Source of the DNA: Bacillota bacterium
GTDB lineage: Bacteria > Bacillota > Clostridia > Lachnospirales > Lachnospiraceae
Length of the DNA stretch: 64,000 nt
Direction: 5' to 3'
Assembly: GCA_023392535.1 (NCBI GenBank)
Contig: JAEVYY010000014.1
Span: forward strand, 134,054 to 198,053
A model generated the notes under the pieces. The model worked only from the letters and a program-made list of their open reading frames with translations. It made no database searches and was not told where the DNA came from. Of the stretch, positions 51,918-61,463 are shown piece by piece. A program made the position numbers and the translations under genes. The first letter of the stretch is position 1. Every line of letters begins with the position of its first letter.

Positions 51918-52625
51918 ATGCACTTTTTAACTTCGTTTTATTGGGAATCAGATACTGGAAGTGCAAAACAGGATTCCATTGCGATTCAGAGTGTCTTAAC
52001 GAAGAGGGGACCTATGGTGATGGCATGTGTATGCGATGGGTCGTTAGGTCTGACGCAGGGTGAGATCGCAAGTGGTTATCTTGTGGAGCGGATTACAGAT
52101 TGGTTTTACCATACGCTCATGTCAGAATGTCAAAATGGTGTAAATAGTACCCAAATACGAAAAAGTGGCTATCGATTGCTTTATTCTATTGATTTGGATT
52201 TGAAGAACTATGCAAAAAAAAAGAAGATACAAGTAGGAAGTACCGTGACAATGTTACTTTTATTACAAAGGCGTTATTTCATTTTTAAAATAGGTGATAG
52301 CGGGGTCTATAGATTACGTGTGCGTATGAAACAAATGTCCCGTAATCTAATGTATAATGAATCTGCACTTAACAAAAGTGTGGGAGCGGGAATCTGGATT
52401 AAACCTGAATGTTTACAAGGCTTGTATCGAAAAAATGATGCTTTTTTACTTTGTACAGATGGATTTAGGCATTATACCTCAGAAAATGTATTACAAACTT
52501 TGTTTTGTGATACGCAGATAAAGGGGGAAAAGGAAGCATACAGAAGAATGAGAGAAGTTGGAATGCGTAATAGGGAACGAGGAGAAAAGAATGCGATATC
52601 CGCTATTTACATAAAAGTGTTATAA
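51918..52625 (+). CDS. PP2C-like Ser/Thr phosphatase, divergent
   Basis: 235 residues. PP2C landmarks are visible: 'VCDGSLGLTQGEIAS' (metal Asp; the usual DGxGG is changed), 'GSTVTMLLL', 'FKIGDSGVYRL' and 'LLCTDGFRHY' (metal Asp). The C-terminal motif, normally D-N-x-T/S, reads EKNAISAIYI, so the last metal-binding Asp is missing. Activity may be altered. It is followed by a Ser/Thr kinase 21 bases downstream, the usual PP2C-kinase pairing, although both are atypical. Confidence 0.8.
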   Translation: MHFLTSFYWESDTGSAKQDSIAIQSVLTKRGPMVMACVCDGSLGLTQGEIASGYLVERITDWFYHTLMSECQNGVNSTQIRKSGYRLLYSIDLDLKNYAKKKKIQVGSTVTMLLLLQRRYFIFKIGDSGVYRLRVRMKQMSRNLMYNESALNKSVGAGIWIKPECLQGLYRKNDAFLLCTDGFRHYTSENVLQTLFCDTQIKGEKEAYRRMREVGMRNRERGEKNAISAIYIKVL

Positions 52626-52646
52626 AGGTACGAAAAGAGGGAATAT

Positions 52647-53789
52647 GTGAAGCAGTTTATGATTGATAAATATCTGGTGATTAAGGAATTGGGAAGAGGG
52701 GGAATGGGGTGCGTTTATCAGGTAAAAGATATTCACCTGAACAAATTATGGGCTATGAAAATAGTGCCTTTGGATGCAAAGTTTAAGAGAAAGAGTGAGA
52801 CGATTCAACTGTATGTCGAACGGCTGAAAATAGAGGCAAATTTATTAAAAGATCTGAATCATCCATTACTTCCAATGATTGTGGACCTAATTCATCTCAA
52901 GGAGGGGATGGCAATCATAATGGAATTTATAGAAGGAATTACGTTGGAACGGTATATTGATGACAGGGGTATGGTTTCACAAGAGCAGGCTGTTACTTGG
53001 GGCATACAGATTGCTGAAGTATTATTATATCTACATAGTAGAAAGCCTGCGCTTGTTTACGGTGATCTAAAACCTTCTAATATTATGGTGAGATACGATG
53101 GAAGTATTAAAGTCATAGATTTTGGAGCAGCAAGAAAAGAACGTGATGGCAATCAGGATCGGATGATGCGATTAGGGACCTATGGATATGTGGCCCCTGA
53201 ACTTATTCCGAAACCTATGGTGGTATATGAAAATAAGGTTTACAATGAAATAGATCCAAGAAGTGATATTTTTAGTTTGGGAGCAACGTTATATCATATG
53301 GTAACGGGAGTAAGTCCGGCTAAGGCGCCATATGGAGTGCGGCCAATTAGAGACTTGAATAGTACTTTATCAGAAGGATTAGAAAAAATAATTTTAAAGT
53401 GTACCAAGAAATCACTTTTTCAACGGTATCAAAATTGTTCGGAATGTATTCAAGATTTAAAACAATACAAAAAATTAGAAAAAAAATATGTGCTCATTAA
53501 AAAAATTCTTTCTATCCTTTATGGAAGTGTGGTTCTTACAGCTATTATTTTGCTGGTATTTGGGCTGCTGCAATCATCACAGGAATTTGAAAAAGAAGCA
53601 GTAATAAACGCTCTAACAAGTGTAATTTTAGCAATATTCGCATTCATAGTACGCAGGATCCATGTTCAATATAGAAAAAAGAAGAGCTTTTGTGTAAGAC
53701 AGTTACGCAATGTTATAAGAACGGAAAAGAAAGTAATGGGACTTTGGAGTATGATCATTATGGTGCTCATGCGTACCTTTTCATCATAG
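52647..53789 (+). CDS. Eukaryotic-type Ser/Thr protein kinase, membrane-anchored
   Basis: 380 residues. The kinase domain (about 8-265) has a glycine loop 'ELGRGGMGCVYQV', an ATP-binding Lys in 'WAMKIV', the catalytic loop 'VYGDLKPSNIM' (HRD is YGD, with Asp kept) and DFG in 'VIDFGAA'. Two C-terminal transmembrane helices (about 285-310 and 320-340) follow. There are no PASTA repeats, so it is not the usual PrkC/Stk1 sensor of muropeptides. It starts with GTG 52647. With the upstream phosphatase it forms a phospho-signalling pair at an unusual place, between rseP and ispG. Confidence 0.88.
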   Translation: MKQFMIDKYLVIKELGRGGMGCVYQVKDIHLNKLWAMKIVPLDAKFKRKSETIQLYVERLKIEANLLKDLNHPLLPMIVDLIHLKEGMAIIMEFIEGITLERYIDDRGMVSQEQAVTWGIQIAEVLLYLHSRKPALVYGDLKPSNIMVRYDGSIKVIDFGAARKERDGNQDRMMRLGTYGYVAPELIPKPMVVYENKVYNEIDPRSDIFSLGATLYHMVTGVSPAKAPYGVRPIRDLNSTLSEGLEKIILKCTKKSLFQRYQNCSECIQDLKQYKKLEKKYVLIKKILSILYGSVVLTAIILLVFGLLQSSQEFEKEAVINALTSVILAIFAFIVRRIHVQYRKKKSFCVRQLRNVIRTEKKVMGLWSMIIMVLMRTFSS

Positions 53790-53844
53790 GAAGTCACTTA
53801 AGTAATAGGGAAAATAAAAGTAAGTTAGATGCAAATGCAGTTTC

Positions 53845-53873
53845 TTGACACTAAAAATCGCCTATGATAGACT
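53845..53873 (+). promoter_or_regulatory. Promoter for ispG-polC
   Basis: TTGACA (53845-53850) and TAGACT (53868-53873) are separated by 17 bp, 40 bp before the ispG start. Confidence 0.6.
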
Positions 53874-53912
53874 TGAAATACTTTAGACCTACAAATAATG
53901 TGGAGGGATATT

Positions 53913-54965
53913 ATGTTTAGAGAACAAACAAACGTTATCAAGATCGGCAATCGAGTAATCGGTGGTGGGAATCCGATTTTAATACAATCAATGACAAATA
54001 CCAAAACAGAGGATGTTATAAGTACGGTAGAACAAATCCAAAGGTTGGAATCCGCTGGCTGTGAGATTGTTCGTTGTACTGTTCCCACGATGGAGGCAGC
54101 GCAAGCTCTGAAAGAAATACGAAAAGAAATTCATATACCGCTGGTAGCAGATATCCATTTTGATTATAAAATGGCAATTGCTGCAATCGAGAATGGGGCA
54201 GATAAGATTCGAATCAATCCAGGTAATATTGGTGACATAGAGCGAGTAAAAGAGGTGGTAAGAGCTGCCAGGGATAGAGATATTCCAATTCGTGTTGGGG
54301 TTAACAGCGGATCACTTGAAAAAGAATTGGTGACTAAATATCATGGAGTAACAGCGGAAGGAATCGTAGAAAGTGCACTTGATAAAATAAAGACCATTGA
54401 GGACCTTGGCTATCAAAATTTAGTGATCAGTATTAAATCTTCCGATGTCTTAATGTGTGTGAAGGCACATGAGTTGATCGCAAAAAAGACACATTATCCA
54501 CTCCATGTTGGCATTACAGAATCGGGAACCATCATGAGTGGAAATATAAAGTCTTCCATAGGTCTTGGAATTATCTTACATCAGGGCATTGGTGATACGA
54601 TACGTGTATCATTAACGGGGGATCCCGTGGAGGAGATAAAGTCAGCAAAGTTAATTTTACGTACATTGGGGCTTCGAAAAGGTGGCGTAGAGGTCGTATC
54701 TTGCCCTACTTGTGGAAGAACGAGGATTGATTTAATACAGTTAGCAACACAGGTGGAGGAGATGGTGGCAGATTTTCCCTTAGATATTAAAGTAGCTGTT
54801 ATGGGGTGTGTAGTGAACGGACCAGGAGAGGCAAAAGAGGCAGACATTGGAATCGCTGGGGGCGTTGGAGAGGGCCTCCTGATTAAAAAGGGAGAAATTA
54901 TTAAAAAGGTGCCGGAAGCAGAGTTATTAAATACATTACGTGAAGAATTATTGAATTGGAAGTAA
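53913..54965 (+). CDS. ispG: (E)-4-hydroxy-3-methylbut-2-enyl-diphosphate synthase (flavodoxin/ferredoxin)
   Basis: 350 residues. The N-terminal TIM barrel includes 'GNPILIQSMTNTKTEDV', 'PLVADIHFDYKMAI' and 'KIRINPGNIG'. The C-terminal [4Fe-4S] domain has ligands in 'VSCPTCGRTRID' and 'VMGCVVNGPGEA', the latter with the Glu ligand. It makes HMBPP in the MEP pathway. ATG 53913 follows GGAGG; an upstream frame is not used. polC follows four bases after the stop. Confidence 0.97.
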   Translation: MFREQTNVIKIGNRVIGGGNPILIQSMTNTKTEDVISTVEQIQRLESAGCEIVRCTVPTMEAAQALKEIRKEIHIPLVADIHFDYKMAIAAIENGADKIRINPGNIGDIERVKEVVRAARDRDIPIRVGVNSGSLEKELVTKYHGVTAEGIVESALDKIKTIEDLGYQNLVISIKSSDVLMCVKAHELIAKKTHYPLHVGITESGTIMSGNIKSSIGLGIILHQGIGDTIRVSLTGDPVEEIKSAKLILRTLGLRKGGVEVVSCPTCGRTRIDLIQLATQVEEMVADFPLDIKVAVMGCVVNGPGEAKEADIGIAGGVGEGLLIKKGEIIKKVPEAELLNTLREELLNWK

Positions 54966-54969
54966 TAAA

Positions 54970-57900
54970 ATGAAAAAACCATTCTTTGAGGTATTTCCAC
55001 AATTAAAAATAAAAAAAGAATATCATGACTTATTTGAGCGGGTTCTTGTAGAAAGAGTATCCGCTACAAAGCATAAAGATTTTATACGTATTTATATTTT
55101 GAGTGAACGTCTTATTGATAAAGAGATCATCTATTGGGTAGAAGCTGAGATAAAAAAACAGCTATTTCCAAACATTTTAATAACCATAAAAATCTATGAG
55201 AAATTTAAGCTGTCAGAACAATATGATCCAGAGAAACTGATGCATGTATATAAAGAGAGTATTCTTAGGGAATTAAGAGAATATAGTCAGGTTACATATA
55301 ATTTATTTAAAAAAGCTGATATTACTTATAAAATGAATATAGACGGGGACAATGTTCAAAAAAGTATTGTGAATCTGACGATAGAAGATTCCGTTTTTGC
55401 GAAGGGAAAATCGGAAGATTTGATTCGTATTCTAGAAAAAATATTTAATGAGCGTTTCGGCTTTTGTGTAGCAGTCAATATTACTTTCAAAGAGAAAGTA
55501 ATTACGGTGAACGACGATGACGAAATAAAAATCAACAGACAAGTAGCTGAAATTATAAAAAGAGCAGGCAATAATATAACAAGAGAATCAGAATCTGCAG
55601 AAACAAATTCATTCGAATTACAGGATGAGGTAAAACAGTCCGTTGCAGATACTAAAAAATTATCTTCTAATACTCAAAATACAAATAAAAAAGAATGGAA
55701 GGAAAGAGGAGGCTATAGAAAAACACCACAAAAATCAGATAATCCAGATGTTATCTACGGACGAGATTTTGATGAAGATCCGATTGCAATTGAAGAGATA
55801 CTAGGAGAGATGGGAGAAGTGGTTATTCGTGGTAAGATTCGTGCATTTGATTCAAGAGAGATTAGAAATGAAAAAACGATTCTTATATTTGATATAACGG
55901 ATTTTACAGATACGATGACTGTTAAAATGTTTACACATAATGAACAAGTATCACAACTAAAAGAAAGTTTATATGTAGGAGCATTTATTAAAATAAAAGG
56001 AGTCACTATTATAGATAAATTCGATAGTGAATTAACAATCGGTTCCATCGTCGGGGTAAAAAAAATAGGAGATTTCTCAACGACCCGTATGGATAACAGC
56101 GCAAGAAAGAGAGTTGAGTTACATTGCCATACAAAGATGAGTGATATGGATGGTGTTACAGATGCCAAAAGTATAGTTAAACGTGCTAAAAAATGGGGAA
56201 TGCCGGCGATTGCAATTACGGATCATGGGAATGTACAGGCTGCTACCGAAGCAAATCATGCGTTGGACAGGGAGGATACTTTTAAAATCATTTATGGGGT
56301 TGAAGCTTATTTGGTAGATGATTTAATTGGTATTGTTACAAATGGTAAAGGGCAAAGCCTGGATGAGACGTATGTAATTTTTGATTTGGAAACTACAGGG
56401 TTTTCTCCGATGCAGAATAGAATTATTGAGATAGGAGCGGTGAAGGTAAAAGCAGGAGAAATTGTAGACCGTTTTTCCAGCTTTGTAAACCCGGATGTTC
56501 CAATTCCTTTCCGTATCGAAAAATTAACCGGAATCAATGATAGTATGGTGTTGCATGCGCCTTTTATTGATGAGGTACTGCCAGAGTTCCTTGCATTTTG
56601 TCAAGAAGCTGTTTTAGTCGCACATAATGCAGGATTTGATATGAGTTTTGTTCAAGAAAATGCGAAAAGACTTGCTATTGCGATTGATTTTACCTATGTA
56701 GATACGGTAACACTTGCAAGGGTCCTTCTTCCGAACCATGCAAAATATACATTAGATGCAGTTGCAAAAATAGTAGGAGTTTCTCTCGAAAATCATCATA
56801 GAGCGGTAGATGATGCGGCCGCAACTGCTGAGATTTTTATTAAATTTCTTTCTATGCTCCGCGAAGAAAAGGTTGAGGATCTGGAGCAAGTCAATAAAAT
56901 GGGATTCTCTAGTATAGAAGCAATCAGAAAGCTTCCGTCTTACCATGCAATTATCCTTGCAGAAAATACAATTGGAAGGACAAATTTGTATCATCTGATA
57001 TCAGAGTCCCACTTAAATTATTTTAACAAAAGACCTAAAATACCAAAAAGTCTATATTTGAAATATAAAGAAGGATTAATTTTAGGAAGTGCTTGTGAAG
57101 CAGGAGAACTGTATCGGGCGATATTGGAAGGCAAATCCGATGCTCACATTGCAAAACTGGCCGCTTTTTATGACTATTATGAGATTCAGCCTCTTGGAAA
57201 TAACAAATTTATGATTGCATCGGAAAGGATAGAAAATGTACGATGCGTAGAAGATCTAATAGAGATTAATAAAAAAATAGTGGCCCTCGGGGAACAATTT
57301 CATAAGCCTGTGGTAGCTACTTGTGATATGCATTTTTTAGACCCTGAGGATGAAGTATATCGACGTATCATCATGGCGGGAAAAGGATTTAAGGATTCCG
57401 ATGATCAGGCACCCTTGTATTTACGTACGACAGAAGAGATGCTGGAAGAATTTTCCTATTTGGGAAGTGAAAAAGCAGAAGAAGTGGTAATCACAAATAC
57501 GAATAAGATAGCGGATATGATTGAAAAGATGAGTCCTGTAAGACCTGATAAATGTGCCCCTGTCATTGAAGACAGTGATAAAACACTAAAACAGATCTGC
57601 TACCAGAAAGCGCATGAATTATATGGATCTCCATTACCAAGTGTGGTGGAAAAAAGGCTGGAAAAAGAATTAGATTCTATCATTAACAATGGATTTGCAG
57701 TTATGTATATAATTGCTCAAAAACTGGTTTGGAAATCGGTAGAAGATGGTTATTTGGTTGGATCCCGTGGTTCGGTGGGTTCTTCTTTTGTTGCCAATAT
57801 GGCTGGGATAACAGAAGTTAATTCATTAGCACCACATTATTATTGTTTGAAATGCCATTATAGTGATTTTGATTCTGAAGAAGTAAAAGCGTATGCAGGT

Positions 57901-59448
57901 GGGGCTGGAATTGATATGCCTGATAAAGTATGTCCAAATTGCGGTGAAATGCTGGTAAAGGATGGATTCGATATCCCGTTTGAAACCTTCCTTGGATTCA
58001 AAGGGGACAAGGAGCCAGATATAGATCTAAATTTTTCGGGCGAATATCAAAGTAAAGCACATAAGTATACAGAAGTTATTTTTGGATATGGGCAGACCTT
58101 TCGAGCGGGTACGATAGGTACTCTGGCTGAAAAGACTGCGTTTGGTTATGTCAAGAATTATTATGAGGAACGGGGAATCAGAAAACGTACCTGTGAGATC
58201 AATCGAATCGTGGAAGGCTGCACAGGAATCAGAAGAACTACAGGACAGCATCCAGGCGGTATTGTAGTGTTGCCTGTCGGGGAAGACATTTGTTCTTTTA
58301 CGCCGGTGCAGCATCCTGCTAATGATATGACGACCGATACCATAACCACTCATTTCGATTACCATTCCATTGATCATAATCTATTAAAACTCGATATTCT
58401 TGGACATGATGATCCTACTATGATTCGAATGCTACAGGATTTAACGGGGATTGATCCGGTTAAGATTCCGTTGGATGATAAAGAGGTCATGTCATTATTT
58501 AGTGGAACCAAGGCATTGGGTATTACTCCCGAACAGATAGGAGGGTGTCCTCTTGGTGCTTTAGGAATACCGGAATTTGGTACAGAATTTGTAATACAGA
58601 TGCTCATTGATACAAAACCCCAGACCTTTTCTGATTTGATCCGTATTTCTGGGCTATCACATGGAACAGATGTGTGGCTTGGAAATGCGCAAACATTGAT
58701 TGAAGAAGGGAAGGCTACTATTTCAACAGCTATTTGTACGCGTGATGATATAATGACCTATCTGATTCACACAGGTGTTGAAAGTAGTTTGTCTTTTACG
58801 ATTATGGAAAGTGTCCGTAAAGGAAAAGGGTTAAAACCTGAGATGGAACAGGCTATGATAGAAGCGGGGGTACCAGAATGGTATATTTGGTCTTGCAAGA
58901 AAATTAAATATATGTTTCCTAAGGCACATGCAGCAGCTTACGTAATGATGGCTTGGCGCATAGCGTATTTTAAGGTTAATTATCCGCTGGCTTATTATGC
59001 TTCTTATTTTAGTATCCGGGCAAGCGGGTTTTCATACGAAATCATGTGTCAGGGGCAGAGGCATTTGGAAGATACTATTGCAGATTTTAAAAGGAGGTCA
59101 GATACGCTATCCAAAAAAGAACAGGATGTTGCAAAAGACATGAAAATTGTGCAAGAAATGTATGCAAGAGGTTATCTATTTGAAAAAATTGATATATTTC
59201 GTGCAGAATCCAGATTATTCCAGGTGATTGATAACAAAATAATGCCTTCTTTAAATAGCATCGATGGGCTTGGTGAAAAAGCAGCTGATGCAATTGTAGA
59301 GGCTGCAAAACAGGGACCTTTCTTATCTAAGGATGATTTTAGAATCAGAACAAAAACATCCAAGACAGTCATTGATCTGATGTCAGAACTTAATCTCCTG
59401 GGAGATTTACCTGAGACAAACCAATTAAGTCTTTTTGATATGATGTAA
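54970..59448 (+). CDS. polC: DNA polymerase III alpha subunit, PolC type
   Basis: 1492 residues. The order is N-terminal domains (about 1-260), OB-fold (about 270-365), PHP domain ('VELHCHTKMSDMDGVTDA') split by an inserted 3'-5' exonuclease ('VIFDLETTGFSPMQNRIIEIG', about 470-640), then the polymerase core with 'EPDIDLNFSGEYQ' carrying the catalytic Asp pair and a zinc finger ('CLKCHY' and 'CPNCGEM'). The C terminus 'QLSLFDMM' fits the beta-clamp-binding consensus. It is the leading-strand replicase of low-GC Gram-positives. The structured repeat starts at the base after its TAA. Confidence 0.97.
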   Translation: MKKPFFEVFPQLKIKKEYHDLFERVLVERVSATKHKDFIRIYILSERLIDKEIIYWVEAEIKKQLFPNILITIKIYEKFKLSEQYDPEKLMHVYKESILRELREYSQVTYNLFKKADITYKMNIDGDNVQKSIVNLTIEDSVFAKGKSEDLIRILEKIFNERFGFCVAVNITFKEKVITVNDDDEIKINRQVAEIIKRAGNNITRESESAETNSFELQDEVKQSVADTKKLSSNTQNTNKKEWKERGGYRKTPQKSDNPDVIYGRDFDEDPIAIEEILGEMGEVVIRGKIRAFDSREIRNEKTILIFDITDFTDTMTVKMFTHNEQVSQLKESLYVGAFIKIKGVTIIDKFDSELTIGSIVGVKKIGDFSTTRMDNSARKRVELHCHTKMSDMDGVTDAKSIVKRAKKWGMPAIAITDHGNVQAATEANHALDREDTFKIIYGVEAYLVDDLIGIVTNGKGQSLDETYVIFDLETTGFSPMQNRIIEIGAVKVKAGEIVDRFSSFVNPDVPIPFRIEKLTGINDSMVLHAPFIDEVLPEFLAFCQEAVLVAHNAGFDMSFVQENAKRLAIAIDFTYVDTVTLARVLLPNHAKYTLDAVAKIVGVSLENHHRAVDDAAATAEIFIKFLSMLREEKVEDLEQVNKMGFSSIEAIRKLPSYHAIILAENTIGRTNLYHLISESHLNYFNKRPKIPKSLYLKYKEGLILGSACEAGELYRAILEGKSDAHIAKLAAFYDYYEIQPLGNNKFMIASERIENVRCVEDLIEINKKIVALGEQFHKPVVATCDMHFLDPEDEVYRRIIMAGKGFKDSDDQAPLYLRTTEEMLEEFSYLGSEKAEEVVITNTNKIADMIEKMSPVRPDKCAPVIEDSDKTLKQICYQKAHELYGSPLPSVVEKRLEKELDSIINNGFAVMYIIAQKLVWKSVEDGYLVGSRGSVGSSFVANMAGITEVNSLAPHYYCLKCHYSDFDSEEVKAYAGGAGIDMPDKVCPNCGEMLVKDGFDIPFETFLGFKGDKEPDIDLNFSGEYQSKAHKYTEVIFGYGQTFRAGTIGTLAEKTAFGYVKNYYEERGIRKRTCEINRIVEGCTGIRRTTGQHPGGIVVLPVGEDICSFTPVQHPANDMTTDTITTHFDYHSIDHNLLKLDILGHDDPTMIRMLQDLTGIDPVKIPLDDKEVMSLFSGTKALGITPEQIGGCPLGALGIPEFGTEFVIQMLIDTKPQTFSDLIRISGLSHGTDVWLGNAQTLIEEGKATISTAICTRDDIMTYLIHTGVESSLSFTIMESVRKGKGLKPEMEQAMIEAGVPEWYIWSCKKIKYMFPKAHAAAYVMMAWRIAYFKVNYPLAYYASYFSIRASGFSYEIMCQGQRHLEDTIADFKRRSDTLSKKEQDVAKDMKIVQEMYARGYLFEKIDIFRAESRLFQVIDNKIMPSLNSIDGLGEKAADAIVEAAKQGPFLSKDDFRIRTKTSKTVIDLMSELNLLGDLPETNQLSLFDMM

Positions 59449-59532
59449 GTGTGAGAACTAATCACACAGGAAGAAGCCACGAGCGTCTTCTTCTCTCGGA
59501 TTATTTGTGCCATTTGAGATGATATGACGGGA
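59449..59532 (+). repeat. Structured repeat, copy 3 of 3 (short form, after polC)
   Basis: This 84-bp copy resembles those at 40738 and 40861 but lacks the nested inner hairpin: GTGTGA now pairs directly with TCACAC across a 7-nt loop. The GAAGAAG/CTTCTTC stem is unchanged. The third stem (TGCCATTT/GATGATA region) differs at several sites but still mostly pairs through compensating and G-U changes. It abuts the polC stop codon and has no long T-run. Confidence 0.8.
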
Positions 59533-59558
59533 AGTTGGAAAAAATGATAAAAAAATGC

Positions 59559-59587
59559 TTGCATTACATTTGATAATAGTATACAAT
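59559..59587 (+). promoter_or_regulatory. tRNA-Glu promoter
   Basis: TTGCAT (59559-59564) and TACAAT (59582-59587) are separated by 17 bp, ending 12 bp before the tRNA. Confidence 0.65.
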
Positions 59588-59599
59588 ACATTTTGTTAC

Positions 59600-59671
59600 G
59601 GCGTGTTGGTCAAGTGGTTAAGACGCTGCCCTCTCACGGCAGAATCAGGGGTTCAATTCCCCTACACGCTG
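59600..59671 (+). tRNA. tRNA-Glu (anticodon CUC)
   Basis: This 72-nt cloverleaf has acceptor stem GGCGTGT/ACACGCT (terminal G-U), D stem GTC/GAC, anticodon stem CTGCC/GGCAG with loop CTCTCAC giving anticodon CTC (59633-59635), and T stem AGGGG/CCCCT with TTCAATT loop. CCA is not encoded. It reads GAG codons. Confidence 0.95.
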
Positions 59672-59715
59672 TTGACTGAATGTATGAATATACGGACAGC
59701 CCAACCCGAGAAATA

Positions 59716-59753
59716 GCTTTAAATGTCTATATGATGTTTAAGGCTCTTTTTTT
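59716..59753 (+). terminator. Intrinsic terminator after tRNA-Glu
   Basis: GCTTTAAA (59716-59723) pairs with TTTAAGGC (59737-59744), with one G-U, followed by CTC and a run of Ts. Confidence 0.72.
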
Positions 59754-59794
59754 ACTCTACAGGAATTGCAGATTGAACACATAGGAGGATTTAC

Positions 59795-60844
59795 ATGCGG
59801 TCAAGTAGAAAAAATATTCTGAATATCAGTTTGCTGTTGTTATTAGTAGCACTTACTTTTTACGTTTTGTTGAAGGAACAGGATATCGAAGAAATCTTCA
59901 ATAGTTTAAGGAAGGTTGGTCCAGCCTATGTATTTGTTGCAATTTTATTAGGTCTATCTAGAATTTGTGGCGAAGCACTGTCCATACATTTATTGATACA
60001 ATCATTACAAAAAGAAAAAACTTCTTTTTTTCTTTGCTTGAAATATTCACTATGTGGATTTTTCTTTTGTGCAATTACGCCATCCGCTTCAGGGGGACAG
60101 CCAGCACAGGTATATTATATGAAAAAAGATGGAATATCGATTGCGAATTCAAGTCTCATATTGATATTAGTTACTATTATATATAGGGGTACACTATTAT
60201 TATTTGGGGGAGGCATTTTCCTTTTTTGTTATCAATCGATTTATCAAAGGCTCGGTGTTATACGTTATTGGTTCTTATTTGGAATGTTCGTGAATACTAT
60301 TATAATAGTAGCCTTTTGTTTTATGCTATACGCAAAGAAGAGCGTACGGTGGTGCATGGAAAAAATAATTCTGTTACTAGCAAAGCTAAAGTTAGTGAAA
60401 AAGCAGGAAAGTTTTGCTTTAAAATGTGATTCCTTGCTCACCCGTTATCATAAAAGTGCAGCATATATAAGTAAACATAAGATCGTAATGTATCAAGTAC
60501 TTGTTGTAAATATAGGGCAGAGATTTCTCATGTTTGCTTCGACTTATGCGATATACAAGGGGTTTGGCCTGCAGGATGAGAAATTTATTTACATTGTTCT
60601 TATGCAGAGTATCGTTGCTATTTGTGCTGATATGTTACCGTTACCAGGCGGCGTTGGAGCCAATGAGCAGTGCTTTATATCCGTGTTTAAAAATATATTT
60701 CATGCAAAAAACCTGATTCCGGCGATGTTGTTAGTCAGGGGCTCCAATTTCTATCTACTTGCGATTTTAAGTGCAATGTTGGTGTGCGGCATACAGATTG
60801 CGCAGGTCCGCAAATCCTATCGAAATATAGAAGGACATTTTTAA
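59795..60844 (+). CDS. YbhN/UPF0104-family membrane protein (flippase-like, AglD/MprF N-domain type)
   Basis: 349 residues with about eight transmembrane helices. Family motifs are 'ITPSASGGQPAQVYYMKKDG' near residue 90 and 'MLPLPGGVGANEQCF' near 290. The family includes the flippase half of MprF and archaeal AglD-associated proteins; a role in lipid or glycolipid translocation is likely but the substrate is unknown. Ribosome site ATAGGAGG precedes ATG. It is a single-gene unit between tRNA-Glu and the rimP operon. Confidence 0.88.
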   Translation: MRSSRKNILNISLLLLLVALTFYVLLKEQDIEEIFNSLRKVGPAYVFVAILLGLSRICGEALSIHLLIQSLQKEKTSFFLCLKYSLCGFFFCAITPSASGGQPAQVYYMKKDGISIANSSLILILVTIIYRGTLLLFGGGIFLFCYQSIYQRLGVIRYWFLFGMFVNTIIIVAFCFMLYAKKSVRWCMEKIILLLAKLKLVKKQESFALKCDSLLTRYHKSAAYISKHKIVMYQVLVVNIGQRFLMFASTYAIYKGFGLQDEKFIYIVLMQSIVAICADMLPLPGGVGANEQCFISVFKNIFHAKNLIPAMLLVRGSNFYLLAILSAMLVCGIQIAQVRKSYRNIEGHF

Positions 60845-60862
60845 GAAATCAGCGATATAGAG

Positions 60863-60891
60863 TTGCATACTTTCAATAATGGTGCTATAAT
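60863..60891 (+). promoter_or_regulatory. Promoter of rimP-nusA-ylxR-ylxQ-infB
   Basis: TTGCAT (60863-60868) and TATAAT (60886-60891) are separated by 17 bp. The start would be near 60898, with an 85-nt leader. Confidence 0.75.
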
Positions 60892-60916
60892 GGATACGAT
60901 AGATGAAAGATGATTG

Positions 60917-60942
60917 TAAGAGTGGGCGGATGTCCACTCTTA
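60917..60942 (+). promoter_or_regulatory. Leader hairpin of the rimP-nusA-infB operon
   Basis: TAAGAGTGG (60917-60925) pairs perfectly with CCACTCTTA (60934-60942) around an 8-nt loop. There is no T-run beyond TATG-TTTT, so termination would be weak. NusA autoregulates this operon in other bacteria, and this hairpin is a candidate site. Confidence 0.5.
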
Positions 60943-60981
60943 TGTTTTGTAATGAAAGCAATGAAGGGAATGGGTGATTGC

Positions 60982-61446
60982 ATGACAAAGCGTGAAATAT
61001 ATGAGATTCGTACAGAGGAATATTTAACTCCCATAGCGGCAGCTATCGGATGCAATGTATATGATGTTGAATACGTGAAAGAAGGAGCGGATTGGTATCT
61101 ACGAGCATATATTGATAAACCGGGTGGAGTAAGCATTAATGATTGTGAACAGGTCAGCCGCGCGATGTCAGAAATCTTAGACAAAGAAGATTATGTGGAA
61201 GATGCTTATATATTTGAAGTCAGCAGTCCCGGACTTGGAAGGACTTTGAAAAAAGACAAACATTTTGAAAAAAGCCTTGGTGAAGAAGTGGAAATAAAAA
61301 CTTATAAACCAATTGAAAAACAGAAAGAATTTGCAGGAATTCTAAAAGCCTATGACAAGGATTCGATAACAATTAAAATAGAAGAGAAAGAGATGGTCCT
61401 CGCGAAGTCTGATATTGCACTGGTTAGATTAGCTCTGGATTTCTAA
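60982..61446 (+). CDS. rimP: Ribosome maturation factor RimP
   Basis: 154 residues: 'GCNVYDVEYVKEGADWYLRAYIDKPGG' and 'IFEVSSPGLGRTLKKDKHFEKSLGEEV' are the family hallmarks. The N-terminal domain is KH-like and the C-terminal domain an SH3 barrel. It assists 30S subunit maturation. ATG 60982 matches the family start and follows GGGTGA; the frame is open upstream through the leader hairpin. Its TAA overlaps an in-frame ATG of nusA (TAATGG). Confidence 0.95.
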   Translation: MTKREIYEIRTEEYLTPIAAAIGCNVYDVEYVKEGADWYLRAYIDKPGGVSINDCEQVSRAMSEILDKEDYVEDAYIFEVSSPGLGRTLKKDKHFEKSLGEEVEIKTYKPIEKQKEFAGILKAYDKDSITIKIEEKEMVLAKSDIALVRLALDF

Positions 61447-61463
61447 TGGAGGAAAAAGAAAAA

